Assembly (NCBI RefSeq): GCF_039545795.1
Contig: NZ_CP154260.1
Location: forward strand, 6,329,001-6,393,000
Origin: Chitinophaga niabensis
Lineage (GTDB): Bacteria; Bacteroidota; Bacteroidia; Chitinophagales; Chitinophagaceae
Length of the DNA: 64,000 bases
Reading direction: 5' to 3'
Shown: one piece after another, positions 9,561 through 18,035 of the stretch
How positions within the stretch are numbered: position 1 is the stretch's first letter
How the letters are laid out: every line of letters starts with the position of its first letter
Position numbers and translations under genes: made by a program
The notes under the pieces: generated by a model
Seen by the model: only the letters and a program-made list of their open reading frames with translations
Databases searched by the model: none
Told to the model about the DNA's origin: nothing

Positions 9561-10532
9561 TTAATAATTGAACGGTTCACCATAGATCACATGCAGGAGG
9601 GTTTGACCTACAGCCTGCAATGTTCTTTTGTCTATCACAGACATATTATCGTTGGAAGTATGGTGGTGCGGCATAAAATCTCCTTTCGGCTGGGTGGCAA
9701 TGATATCGAAGGAAGGGATCTTGGCCAGTGTGTTCACGTAAGCATGATCGTCTGTAATAAATGCGGGGCCTCCCAGTGATTCTTCATAGCGGAAGAGATC
9801 TGAATAACCGAGGGTATTGGCAACATCCCAGAACATTTTCATCTGCGGATAGGCGTATTGTTTAGAATGGCCTTCCATGTAAAAGCTGGCATTGCGGCCC
9901 CCCACCATATCCAGCAGGATGCCGTATTGGGCCGTGTAGCCATTGATGTGAGGATTTTTGGCCCAATACTGTGTACCAAGGCAATAACTATCGGCCACAT
10001 CAGATTCGCCGTAATCTTCCACATCGGTGAGCAGGATATCCACGCCTATGGCAGGTTTCTTTGCATGGAACTGGCGGGCGACTTCCATTAATACACCTAC
10101 TCCGCTGGCACCATCGTCTGCCCCATCCAGTTGTTTCTTTTTATCGAAAGCATCTTTATCTGCAAACGGGCGGGTATCCCAATGGGAGAATAACAACACC
10201 CTGGTCTTTGCAGCAGGATTAAAAGAAGCGATGATATTAATGCAGGGCAGTTCTTTCTTTCTAGGTGCTATCACTTTTGTGCGTTGCACATAAACCGTAT
10301 CCGCCAGGTTTTTGAAATAACCGATCAACCAGGCTGCACAGGCTTCCTGGGCTGGCGTTCCAGGGATCCGGGGGCCGAAGGCTACCTGTTTTTCTACGGC
10401 AGCATAAGCAGTGTCTGCAGAAAATACGGGCGCATTTACGCTGGCCTGCTTTTCTTCTTCCGTGTTCTGATTACTGTTATTGTTATTACAGGCTGCGAAA
10501 GTAATTGCAGCCAGCAGGATCAGCCTCCTCAT
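9561..10532 (-). CDS. Glutaminyl-peptide cyclotransferase-like M28 lipoprotein
   Basis: A 323-residue protein with a lipobox TFAAC (Cys15). The zinc-site motifs run in M28/glutaminyl-cyclase order: SHWDTRP, LDGADDGASGVGVLMEVARQ, DVEDYGE, LLDMVGG and a late HHHTSNDN. The single-zinc D-E-H pattern and the HWDTRPFAD motif match Bacteroidota glutaminyl cyclases, which turn N-terminal Gln into pyroglutamate on exported proteins. An aminopeptidase of the same fold is the alternative. In Bacteroidota this activity fits signal-peptidase cleavage before Gln, as in several exported proteins of this window (for example SHAQ in SusC). Downstream of cysS, 11 bp away. Confidence 0.85.
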   Translation of the reverse strand: MRRLILLAAITFAACNNNNSNQNTEEEKQASVNAPVFSADTAYAAVEKQVAFGPRIPGTPAQEACAAWLIGYFKNLADTVYVQRTKVIAPRKKELPCINIIASFNPAAKTRVLLFSHWDTRPFADKDAFDKKKQLDGADDGASGVGVLMEVARQFHAKKPAIGVDILLTDVEDYGESDVADSYCLGTQYWAKNPHINGYTAQYGILLDMVGGRNASFYMEGHSKQYAYPQMKMFWDVANTLGYSDLFRYEESLGGPAFITDDHAYVNTLAKIPSFDIIATQPKGDFMPHHHTSNDNMSVIDKRTLQAVGQTLLHVIYGEPFNY

Positions 10533-10543
10533 GGTTTACTCAT

Positions 10544-12040
10544 TTATTCAATAGCATAAGATACGGTGCCGTCTTTCTCATCTTTCAGTTGAATACCGAT
10601 AGTGAGCAGCTGATTGCGGATCTTATCTGAAGTAGCATAATCCTTTTTGCCTTTGGCTTCCTTGCGGATATCTATCAGCAATTGCAATACGCCGTCCAGT
10701 TTATCTGTTTCTGCCGGTTTTTCAGGCTGGAGACCGAGTACATCGATCAGATAAGTTTTCCAGGTTTGCTGCAGGAGTGTGAAAGTATTTTCACTGATCT
10801 CATGCATCTTTACCTGTCCGCCTTTCAATGAATTAATAACGGGAGAAAGTTCGAAAAGATTGGCCAGTACTTTGGCGGTGCTGATATCATCGTTCATGGA
10901 AACGGCGCAATCATTACACCAGGCCTGTACCTGATCATCCAGTTCTTTATTGATGTCTGCACCGTTGGCGGTGTATACCAATTTCTGTAGTACTTCGTAA
11001 GCATACCATAAACGCTGCAAACCTTTCTCCGCGGCCTGCAGGGCTTCATTGGAGAAATCCAGTGTGCTGCGGTAATGCGTCTGCAAAATAAAGAAACGGA
11101 TGGTCATAGGGCTATAACCCTTTTCCAGTAGGGGATGCGTGCCGGCGAACAGGTCCGTGAGGCGGATCACGTTGCCATAACTTTTACCCATCTTTTTACC
11201 GTTGATGGTGATCATGTTATTGTGCACCCAGTAACGCGCCATCATTTCTCCATGTGCAATTTCGCTTTGTGCAATTTCACATTCGTGATGGGGGAATTGA
11301 AGGTCCATACCACCACCATGGATATCAAACTGCTGCCCCAGGTATTTACTGCTCATAGCAGAGCATTCGATATGCCATCCGGGGAAACCTTCTCCCCATG
11401 GGCTTGGCCAGCGCATCAGGTGTTCAGGTGGCGCTTTTTTCCAGAGGGCAAAATCCACTTTGTTCTTTTTCTCGTCCTGGTTCTCCAGTTCGCGGGTGGT
11501 TTCCAGCTGATCTTCCAAAACGCGGCCGCTGAGGATGCCGTAATGGTGACCTTCTGAATATTTCATTACATCAAAATAAACAGAGCCGTTTGCTTCATAG
11601 GCAAATCCTTCATCCATGATCTTTTTGATCATTTCTATCTGCTCTACGATATGGCCGGTAGCGGTAGGTTCTATACTTGGTTTTAAAGTATTGAATTGTT
11701 CCATGGCCCAGTGGAAGAGATTGGTGTATTTCTGCACCAGTTCCATGGGCTCCAGTTTTTCCAGCTGTGCAAATTTGGCGATCTTATCTTCTGCGGCGCG
11801 GCCTTCTTCTTCAAAATGGCCGGCGTCTGTTATATTCCTTACATAACGTACCTTATAACCCAGGTGTAACAGGTAACGGTACACTACATCGAATGTAATG
11901 AAGGGGCGTGCATGGCCCAGGTGCGACTCTCCGGAAACAGTTGGTCCGCATACGTACATGCCAACGTGCCCGGGATATAACGGAGTGAATAGTTCTTTTT
12001 GCCGGCTTAGGGTATTGTGTAGTTTAAGCTGTTCTGACAT
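10544..12040 (-). CDS. cysS: Cysteine--tRNA ligase
   Basis: Class I aminoacyl-tRNA synthetase that charges tRNA-Cys. [17 protein letters not shown] carries the HIGH-equivalent, with the zinc-binding Cys in the N-terminal CGPTV, a zinc-site His pair in [12 protein letters not shown], and the KMSKS-equivalent [10 protein letters not shown]. The start at 12040 ([10 protein letters not shown]) gives 498 residues, normal for the family. An in-frame ATG at 12079 would add 13 residues with no family counterpart. The C-terminal [16 protein letters not shown] helix is the usual DALR-like tail. A near-consensus -7 box (CACTTTTG, minus strand) lies at 12102-12109. Confidence 0.97.
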   Translation of the reverse strand: MSEQLKLHNTLSRQKELFTPLYPGHVGMYVCGPTVSGESHLGHARPFITFDVVYRYLLHLGYKVRYVRNITDAGHFEEEGRAAEDKIAKFAQLEKLEPMELVQKYTNLFHWAMEQFNTLKPSIEPTATGHIVEQIEMIKKIMDEGFAYEANGSVYFDVMKYSEGHHYGILSGRVLEDQLETTRELENQDEKKNKVDFALWKKAPPEHLMRWPSPWGEGFPGWHIECSAMSSKYLGQQFDIHGGGMDLQFPHHECEIAQSEIAHGEMMARYWVHNNMITINGKKMGKSYGNVIRLTDLFAGTHPLLEKGYSPMTIRFFILQTHYRSTLDFSNEALQAAEKGLQRLWYAYEVLQKLVYTANGADINKELDDQVQAWCNDCAVSMNDDISTAKVLANLFELSPVINSLKGGQVKMHEISENTFTLLQQTWKTYLIDVLGLQPEKPAETDKLDGVLQLLIDIRKEAKGKKDYATSDKIRNQLLTIGIQLKDEKDGTVSYAIE

Positions 12041-12115
12041 TATCTGATATTGTGGATCGGCGAATTTCGGATATTTCAACCCGAATGTCGAATTTTTTAA
12101 GCAAAAGTGGAAATT

Positions 12116-13228
12116 CTAGGGAATGCTCACATTGGCAATGACCGGGTAATGATCACTGAGCTCAGAATGTACAGTTCGGAAACCGTTGATGGTAAAGCTT
12201 CTGTCGATAAAGATGTAATCTATTCGCAGTGTGGGTGAGAGGCCGGTAAATGTTCTGCCGATGCCACTGCCTTTTTTGAGGAAAGCATCCTGCAGGTTTC
12301 CTTTGATGGTGAAATATGTGTAGGAAGCAGGCGTATCATTAAAATCTCCGCAAACGATCACGGGATGCGGGCTGGTTCTGATGAAGTCCGCTACAATATT
12401 GGCCTGTCGGCTGCGGCGAACATAAGCATCCCGCATTTTCACCACAATACCTTTTGCGGCAACAAGCCCGGTATCTTCCTGTTTCTTTATTTTTTCGATA
12501 GACTGATAATCTTTGGCGTTGAAGCGATAGGATTCCAGGTGCATATTTACGATGCGGATGGTATCCTTATTCCGCTGAATATCTGCATAGATGAGGCTTT
12601 CACCCATTGGGCCGGGAGAAAGTTTTACCTTATCTGACAGGATAATGGGAAATTTTGAATAGATGATGCTGCCCCAGTGTTGTGTACCATTGCGGTTAAA
12701 ATCGCTGGAAAAGAAACGGTAGGGCAGTTTCATGACGTGGGAAAGATCTTCCCGGTTATTGAAATCATCTGATTTTTCTGAAGTGTAAAAGTCCTGGAGG
12801 CAAAGTACATCCGGCTGTTGCCGTTGGATGAGATCAAACATCGCTTCGCGGGTGGGCTTGCTGTTTTTCTTGGCGTAGAGGCCAAACAGGGCTACGTTAT
12901 AGCTCATTACATTGATGGTGCCTTCCGGTTTATTGGATGTTTCCCATTTGGTGGGCCAGCGAAGGGAGAAAAAGGCAGAAACAGACTTCCAGCCGATCAC
13001 CAGGGCTACCAGTGGTATCAATGCATATTTAGGATGGAAGATGATCCAGAAGATGAGGAATAACAGCAGCACTACCAGCAGAAACGGGAAACCCAGCGTG
13101 ATAAAACTGATCGGCCAGAACCTGACCGGCGAAATAAAGGGCGCCAGGCAGGCCAGCAGGAAAAATAGAACAGTTACCACGTTCACGATAAGGAAAAATC
13201 CTTTTGTAAAAAGTCGTAAAAATTTCAA
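12116..13228 (-). CDS. Membrane-anchored endonuclease/exonuclease/phosphatase family protein (copy 1)
   Basis: A 370-residue protein. Three hydrophobic segments in the first ~100 residues (around 10-32, 40-62, 68-90) anchor an EEP catalytic domain. Visible EEP motifs are NVMSYNVALFG, VLCLQDF, VICGDFNDTP, LRIDYIFID and the terminal LSDHYPVIANV. The usual metal-binding Glu of LQE is Asp here. EEP enzymes are metal-dependent phosphodiesterases acting on DNA, RNA, lipids or sugar phosphates, so the substrate is open. The domain probably faces the periplasm. It is the downstream member of a tandem pair sharing topology and motifs, 50 bp apart, most likely a duplication. Confidence 0.88.
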   Translation of the reverse strand: MKFLRLFTKGFFLIVNVVTVLFFLLACLAPFISPVRFWPISFITLGFPFLLVVLLLFLIFWIIFHPKYALIPLVALVIGWKSVSAFFSLRWPTKWETSNKPEGTINVMSYNVALFGLYAKKNSKPTREAMFDLIQRQQPDVLCLQDFYTSEKSDDFNNREDLSHVMKLPYRFFSSDFNRNGTQHWGSIIYSKFPIILSDKVKLSPGPMGESLIYADIQRNKDTIRIVNMHLESYRFNAKDYQSIEKIKKQEDTGLVAAKGIVVKMRDAYVRRSRQANIVADFIRTSPHPVIVCGDFNDTPASYTYFTIKGNLQDAFLKKGSGIGRTFTGLSPTLRIDYIFIDRSFTINGFRTVHSELSDHYPVIANVSIP

Positions 13229-13278
13229 CAGGCAGATAGTTTGGCCGCTATAAATTTAACGCATTAAAAGACAAGGTG

Positions 13279-14385
13279 TTAATCTTTTCTGTTTATAGAT
13301 AACCTGGCCATAATGGGAAAGTGCTCGAAACCCCGCCTGCGATGGATGGAAAATTCCTCCACGGTAAAGAACTTATCCGGCAGAATGTAATCTATCCGTA
13401 GTGTGGGTGAGATGGCAGAAAAGGTTCTGCCAAAGCCGGAACCCTGTTCCAGGAAAGCATCCTGGAGGCTTCCACGGATGGTGCGGTAAGTGTAGGAAAC
13501 GGGTACATCATTGAAATCCCCTACTACAATAAGCGGATGTTTACTGCGATCTATCTCGTTCCTGATGATATGTGCCTGTTCTGATCTGAGTTTGAAGGTA
13601 CGGCGCATCTTATACAGGATGCCACGGACTTTGTGCACTTCTGCGGAGGCCACGGTCTGATAGTCATCCTGCTGAATCTTGTAGGAAGCCAGGTGAGCGG
13701 ATATGATCCTTACAGTATCTCCTTTGATCAGGAGGCTTGCAGCGATCAGGTCTTCTGTGCCAGGGCCTTTGGAAACTTCGAAAAGTTTTACCCTTGTGGT
13801 ATCTATGATGGGGAAGCGGGAGAAAATAACAGTGCCATAGTGCCAGGTATCCCAGTGGATAAGGCTCCTCACAAAATAATGGTGGGGGTAATTCAGTTCT
13901 TTGCGGATACTGTCTAAGTTATCGGGTTTATCCGGGTTGGTGTTGGTGTAGAATTCCTGGAGGCAAAGCACATCCGGACTGGCTTTTTTCAGTTCTTCGT
14001 ACATGCTTTTGCGCACTTCGGGAACTTCTTTGTATCCTTTGATGCCCATGCTGCTGCAGTTGTAGGTCATCAGGGTGAAAGAGGTATTGCTATTAGCATT
14101 GCTTCCACCGAAGAGATGAATACCCCAGGTGCTGAAAACTCCACCCAGCGTAACAACGGCGGCTATCAAAGAGATCAGCCAGTATTTACGGCGATAAATG
14201 ATCCAGAGGGGAATGAAAAAGATACAGGCTAACCAGAAAAATGGAAATGGAAGTCCCGCAAAACCACCGGGCCAGAAACTGCTGGGATTGGTAAAGGGAA
14301 TAAAGTACGAAAGCAGTAGTCCGGCGGCAAGGAGCACGTTGCCCCAAAGCAATAAACGACGGATGACAGTAAGAGCAATTTTCAA
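13279..14385 (-). CDS. Membrane-anchored endonuclease/exonuclease/phosphatase family protein (copy 2)
   Basis: A 368-residue paralogue of its downstream neighbour with the same plan: three N-terminal hydrophobic segments, then an EEP domain (TLMTYNCSSMG, VLCLQEFYT, VVGDFNDVP, LRIDYILPD). Here LQE is intact, but the terminal SDH motif reads FEHFPIMARL, with Glu where the active-site Asp is expected. The two copies therefore deviate at different metal-site positions. The shared GSGFGRTFSAISPTLRIDYI-type block shows common ancestry. Likely an inner-membrane protein with a periplasmic phosphodiesterase domain, substrate unknown. Confidence 0.88.
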   Translation of the reverse strand: MKIALTVIRRLLLWGNVLLAAGLLLSYFIPFTNPSSFWPGGFAGLPFPFFWLACIFFIPLWIIYRRKYWLISLIAAVVTLGGVFSTWGIHLFGGSNANSNTSFTLMTYNCSSMGIKGYKEVPEVRKSMYEELKKASPDVLCLQEFYTNTNPDKPDNLDSIRKELNYPHHYFVRSLIHWDTWHYGTVIFSRFPIIDTTRVKLFEVSKGPGTEDLIAASLLIKGDTVRIISAHLASYKIQQDDYQTVASAEVHKVRGILYKMRRTFKLRSEQAHIIRNEIDRSKHPLIVVGDFNDVPVSYTYRTIRGSLQDAFLEQGSGFGRTFSAISPTLRIDYILPDKFFTVEEFSIHRRRGFEHFPIMARLSINRKD

Positions 14386-14695
14386 GGCAGGGGCTAAATT
14401 TATGAGTCACAAAAATAGCGTGTAGCCGTGATAAAAAGAACCTGGAAACAAAGAATTCATATAAGTGGTGAAAATTGTTGCATGGCCGGAAAGGGTTACT
14501 GCGACAGGGCTTCACACATGTTGGAGATATTAAATATATGGATAGGATAATGCTTTTAAAAAAGCTATACCTGGCGGGAGGAGTTAGTATGAAAAAGGGA
14601 TACTTTGTTGAAGAGGTAAGTATGAAGGGCTATGCCTGTTTGGGGAGCAGGCATGAGGGAGCGATGTTTGTTGCGTAAGCGCTTGTTCTTACAAA
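14386..14695. other. Intergenic region, no supported gene
   Basis: 310 bp between the upstream end of the EEP pair and the 3' end of the rhomboid pair. It contains a 29-codon ORF (14590-14679) behind a GGGAGGAG stretch, but neither its composition nor any homology supports it. Confidence 0.5.
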
Positions 14696-15661
14696 CTATA
14701 CTTCTCTTTCTTTGCTTGCGCGGAGGAGTGTTTCTTTTTCTTCCGCAGTGAGCATATCAATTCCCTGTTCGTTGATCTTATCGAGGATCTCATTCACTTT
14801 ATGCTCCGGTACATTCCCTACTTTGGTGAAGGGAACGGGCGTAGCGCGGAAACCGCTGCGGGTGGTATTGATCTCTGCTTTGAGGGCTTCTTTCTTTTCT
14901 TTGGGATGGAACATGTGGCTGATGTTGAAGAACAGGTCGTTCACCCATGAACCCCAGTTATGGCCTTTTTTGAATTGCGCCATAAACATGTAACCCATGA
15001 AAGCTCCGCCCAGCAGGTAAAGCAGAATGGTTAAACTTCCTCCTCCGGCAACAATAGCTGTACCATGAAGGGCTAAGAAGATGAGTGTGATCAGCCAGAT
15101 GGGGGCACCACCCTGCATGAGCAGGGGAAAAACGCGGCCTTTGGGTTCAAGTACAGTGGCGCCAACAGCCAAAGCCATTACGCCAGCCCCTGCGCCCATC
15201 AGGGAACTGGTGGAAGCAAGTGTACGGAAAGCCGGAATGAGGTTCATGCCGAGCACATAAAACGCCATACCGCAAATACTGCCGAAAATATATAAAGGAA
15301 CTACCAGGCGGTTATTGCCGGAAATATTCTGAAGGATGGTACCAAAGCAGAACAACCACACCATGTTACTGAAGATGTCCCAGAACTGAATATGGGCAAA
15401 CATGGCAGTAATGATGGTCCAGGGTTTGGTGAGTAAGGTCATGGGGGCTGCGGGCAACATGGTATTAGCCATTATGTCCCGGTCAAACGCGGGCAGGCCG
15501 TAATTCTCCATCATATAGATCACCCGTATGAACAACAGTAAGATGTAAACAGTGATATTCAGGAGCAGCAGCTGCGTTACCATGTTCTTCTCTTCCCCGA
15601 GTGATAAACGGGGCATCCTCTCTTTTTCCGCTACTTGCATGGCGCTGGTATTTGTATACAA
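14696..15661 (-). CDS. Rhomboid-like protein lacking catalytic Ser and His (pseudoprotease)
   Basis: A 321-residue protein with about six to seven transmembrane segments between residues 28 and 228 and a cytoplasmic, charged C-terminal tail. The overall rhomboid pattern is retained (WTIITAMFAHIQFWDIFSNM, and a final LLGGAFMGY helix). The catalytic GxSG motif reads GAGA (residues 156-159), and the AHLGG histidine is Leu216, so it should not cleave peptide bonds. It lies 16 bp downstream of an intact rhomboid gene in the same direction. Family knowledge: inactive rhomboids bind substrates or regulate partners. A role with the neighbouring active enzyme is an inference from adjacency. Confidence 0.88.
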   Translation of the reverse strand: MYTNTSAMQVAEKERMPRLSLGEEKNMVTQLLLLNITVYILLLFIRVIYMMENYGLPAFDRDIMANTMLPAAPMTLLTKPWTIITAMFAHIQFWDIFSNMVWLFCFGTILQNISGNNRLVVPLYIFGSICGMAFYVLGMNLIPAFRTLASTSSLMGAGAGVMALAVGATVLEPKGRVFPLLMQGGAPIWLITLIFLALHGTAIVAGGGSLTILLYLLGGAFMGYMFMAQFKKGHNWGSWVNDLFFNISHMFHPKEKKEALKAEINTTRSGFRATPVPFTKVGNVPEHKVNEILDKINEQGIDMLTAEEKETLLRASKEREV

Positions 15662-15677
15662 ATTTAAGCTTTTGAGA

Positions 15678-16532
15678 TCAATAAAGTGTCCGCCGGTTCC
15701 GTTTGTTCCAGAACTTCAGCAAGAGATAACCAAATAATGCACCACCCAGGTGTGCCCAGTGTGCCACATTATCTTCTCCTGAATTTTTAATGCCCATATA
15801 CAGCTCCAGGAGGATGTATCCACCGATGAAATATTTTGCTTTGATGGGGAAAGGAATGGGCAGAATGAACAAATAGTTGTTGGGGAAAAGATACCCGAAT
15901 GCGAACAATATTCCGAATACTGCGCCGGAGGCTCCAACAGTTGGGATATTGGCGTAGGTTTCTACAAATTTCGCGAGGTAGAGTTTTGCGCGGAAGGTCA
16001 TGTCGTACGACTCCGGCGGCATGGTGCTCCAGGCATCCCGGAAACTTTGCAGGCTAACCTGCTGATTGCCTTCGCTGATCACATAGTTACCTAAACCGTA
16101 TTTTTCGTAGATAACATTAAAAGTATCAAAGGCAGGGTCCGCATTAAAATGCTGAACAGCTTTTACCACCTGCATATTGTCGTACGTGAGTACCACCATA
16201 TGGCAAAGTGCGGCGCCTATGCCACAGATGATGTAAAAAACGAGGAAACGTTTTGGCCCCCAGATATTTTCGAGTGCACTACCAAACATCCACAGCGCAA
16301 ACATGTTGAAGAAAACGTGGCCGAATCCGCCATGCATGAACAGGTGAGTGACCAGTTGGTGAGGTTTGAAAAGTTCAGAGCCCCAGTAGTGCAGACCAAA
16401 AAGGTCCTCCATACGGTAGCCATACATGTTTTCCAGGGTGACCTGTGCCAGAAATACCAATCCATTTATGATCAGAAGGTTCTTGATTACCAGGGGCAAC
16501 ATCTGGAATCTGCCGGGTCTGAACTCACTCAT
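15678..16532 (-). CDS. Rhomboid family intramembrane serine protease (active-type)
   Basis: A 284-residue polytopic protein. The catalytic dyad is visible: GASG with Ser202 (TVGASGAVFG) and His261 in AHLGGALFGYL. The L1-loop region HLFMHGGFGHVFFNMFAL has the conserved His/Asn elements. A ~65-residue soluble insertion (~115-180) sits between transmembrane helices 3 and 4, longer than in GlpG. It cleaves transmembrane proteins within the inner membrane. It is first in a two-gene unit with the catalytically dead paralogue. The start MSEFRPGRFQ immediately precedes the first hydrophobic segment. Confidence 0.95.
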   Translation of the reverse strand: MSEFRPGRFQMLPLVIKNLLIINGLVFLAQVTLENMYGYRMEDLFGLHYWGSELFKPHQLVTHLFMHGGFGHVFFNMFALWMFGSALENIWGPKRFLVFYIICGIGAALCHMVVLTYDNMQVVKAVQHFNADPAFDTFNVIYEKYGLGNYVISEGNQQVSLQSFRDAWSTMPPESYDMTFRAKLYLAKFVETYANIPTVGASGAVFGILFAFGYLFPNNYLFILPIPFPIKAKYFIGGYILLELYMGIKNSGEDNVAHWAHLGGALFGYLLLKFWNKRNRRTLY

Positions 16533-16561
16533 TGCGTTAATGCTTATTCTGTTAAGTTAAA

Positions 16562-17971
16562 TTAATATCTGCGTTGCAGTAAAACTACATTTTCAATGTG
16601 GTGTGTATGCGGGAACATATCAACGGCCTGCACTTTTTCCACACTGTATTTTTCATTGAGCAGCGCCAGGTCTCTTGCCTGCGTTGCCGGATTACAACTC
16701 ACATAAACAATCCGCGGCGCTGCTACTTCCAGCAGTTTAGCGGTTAGTTTTTCATGCATCCCTGCCCTTGGCGGATCTGTAATGATCACATCGGGGGCGC
16801 CGTGTTCGGCAAAAAAGGCATCATCACAAATATCTATCACATCACCTGCAAAAAACGTAGCGTTTTCTACTTTGTTGGCGGCTGCATTTTCACGCGCATC
16901 ATCGATGGCTTCTTTGATCAATTCTATCCCTACAACTTTTCCGGCCATACGGGACACAAATATGCCGATGCTGCCGGTGCCGCAATAAAGATCGTACACT
17001 GTTTCTTTGCCGGTTAATCCTGCAAAATCACGTGTAACCTTATATAACGCTTCTCCCTGGTAAGTGTTTGTTTGAAAGAAAGATTTGGGGCCGATCTTAA
17101 AGCTGAAATCTTCCAGTTTTTCCTCTACATAACCTTTACCGAAGAACACTTTGGGTTCCAGGTCAAAGATACTATCATTCTTTTTGGGATTAATGGTATA
17201 TAACAAAGTGGTAATACCCGGTACGGTTGCCAGCAGGTGGTTCAGCAATGCTTCCCGCTGTTCTTTTGCTTCGTGGTGGATCACCAGGTTCACCATCACT
17301 TCGCCGGTTGTACAGATGCGTAAAACAAGGTTACGCAGCCAGCCTTCCTGGCGGCGGATATCGTAAAAGGACAATTTGTGTTTTTCTGCCCAGTCGCGGA
17401 TGGTGTTCTTGATAAGGTTAGCGGGTTCTTCCTGTAAATAGCAGGTTTGGATATCCAGCACTTTATCAAACAGTTTGGGGATATGGAACCCCAAAGCGTT
17501 GCGGCGGGGCCAATCTTCCCCGGCTTCCCGGATCTCTTCGTCTGTGAGGTAGGCTTTATTGGAGAAGGTGAATTCCAGTTTATTCCGGTAGTGCCTTGTT
17601 TTAACAGCTCCCAGGATGGGGGGCAGGGCAGGAAATTGCAGGTGCCCTATCCGCCGCAGGTGATCTTCCACCTGTTGTTGTTTGTAGGCTAACTGACGCT
17701 CGTAAGGGAGCATCTGCCATTTGCATCCGCCACAAAGACCAAAGTGGTCACAGAAAGGCGTTACCCGGTCCGGTGAATACGTATGTATCTGCGTGGCTTT
17801 TCCTTCTGCCCAGTCCTTTTTATTTTTACTGAGCCTTACATCTACCACATCTCCCGGCACCACGCCGCCTTCAATAAAGATCACTTTACCGTCTACCCGT
17901 GCAAGCGCTTTACCTTCTGCGGCATAAGCAGTTACGGGCACATTTTCCAGAACTACATTTTTTTTCCTCAC
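16562..17971 (-). CDS. rlmD: 23S rRNA (uracil-C5)-methyltransferase, RlmD/RumA family
   Basis: A 469-residue enzyme using S-adenosylmethionine to methylate uridine in 23S rRNA. An N-terminal TRAM domain (~5-62) is followed by the Fe-S cluster cysteines CDHFGLCGGC (~77-86), then a class I methyltransferase fold with YDLYCGTGSIGIF. DPPRAGMH and the catalytic cysteine of VSCNPATQ complete it. Bacteroidota often have one such enzyme, so the exact uridine (1939 or 747) is uncertain. The start is GTG, directly before the TRAM domain, and a TACCTTTG -7 box lies 5 bp upstream of it, which implies a leaderless or near-leaderless mRNA. Confidence 0.93.
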   Translation of the reverse strand: MRKKNVVLENVPVTAYAAEGKALARVDGKVIFIEGGVVPGDVVDVRLSKNKKDWAEGKATQIHTYSPDRVTPFCDHFGLCGGCKWQMLPYERQLAYKQQQVEDHLRRIGHLQFPALPPILGAVKTRHYRNKLEFTFSNKAYLTDEEIREAGEDWPRRNALGFHIPKLFDKVLDIQTCYLQEEPANLIKNTIRDWAEKHKLSFYDIRRQEGWLRNLVLRICTTGEVMVNLVIHHEAKEQREALLNHLLATVPGITTLLYTINPKKNDSIFDLEPKVFFGKGYVEEKLEDFSFKIGPKSFFQTNTYQGEALYKVTRDFAGLTGKETVYDLYCGTGSIGIFVSRMAGKVVGIELIKEAIDDARENAAANKVENATFFAGDVIDICDDAFFAEHGAPDVIITDPPRAGMHEKLTAKLLEVAAPRIVYVSCNPATQARDLALLNEKYSVEKVQAVDMFPHTHHIENVVLLQRRY

Positions 17972-17976
17972 GGGTG

Positions 17977-17984
17977 CAAAGGTA
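17977..17984 (-). promoter_or_regulatory. -7 promoter box of rlmD
   Basis: TACCTTTG on the minus strand matches TAnnTTTG exactly. Only 5 bp separate it from the GTG start, so transcription would begin at or next to the start codon. No TTTG is found 19 bp further upstream. Confidence 0.55.
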
Positions 17985-18035
17985 GGATGGTTTTCGCATC
18001 AGGCTATAAGAAATTTCTTTACTTTTATCCTACCT

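Noticed and set aside
14475..14679. Plus-strand 67-codon frame and a nested 29-codon frame behind a GGGAGGAG stretch
   Set aside because: Shine-Dalgarno sites are not a reliable signal in this phylum, and the peptide has no domain, signal or conserved context.
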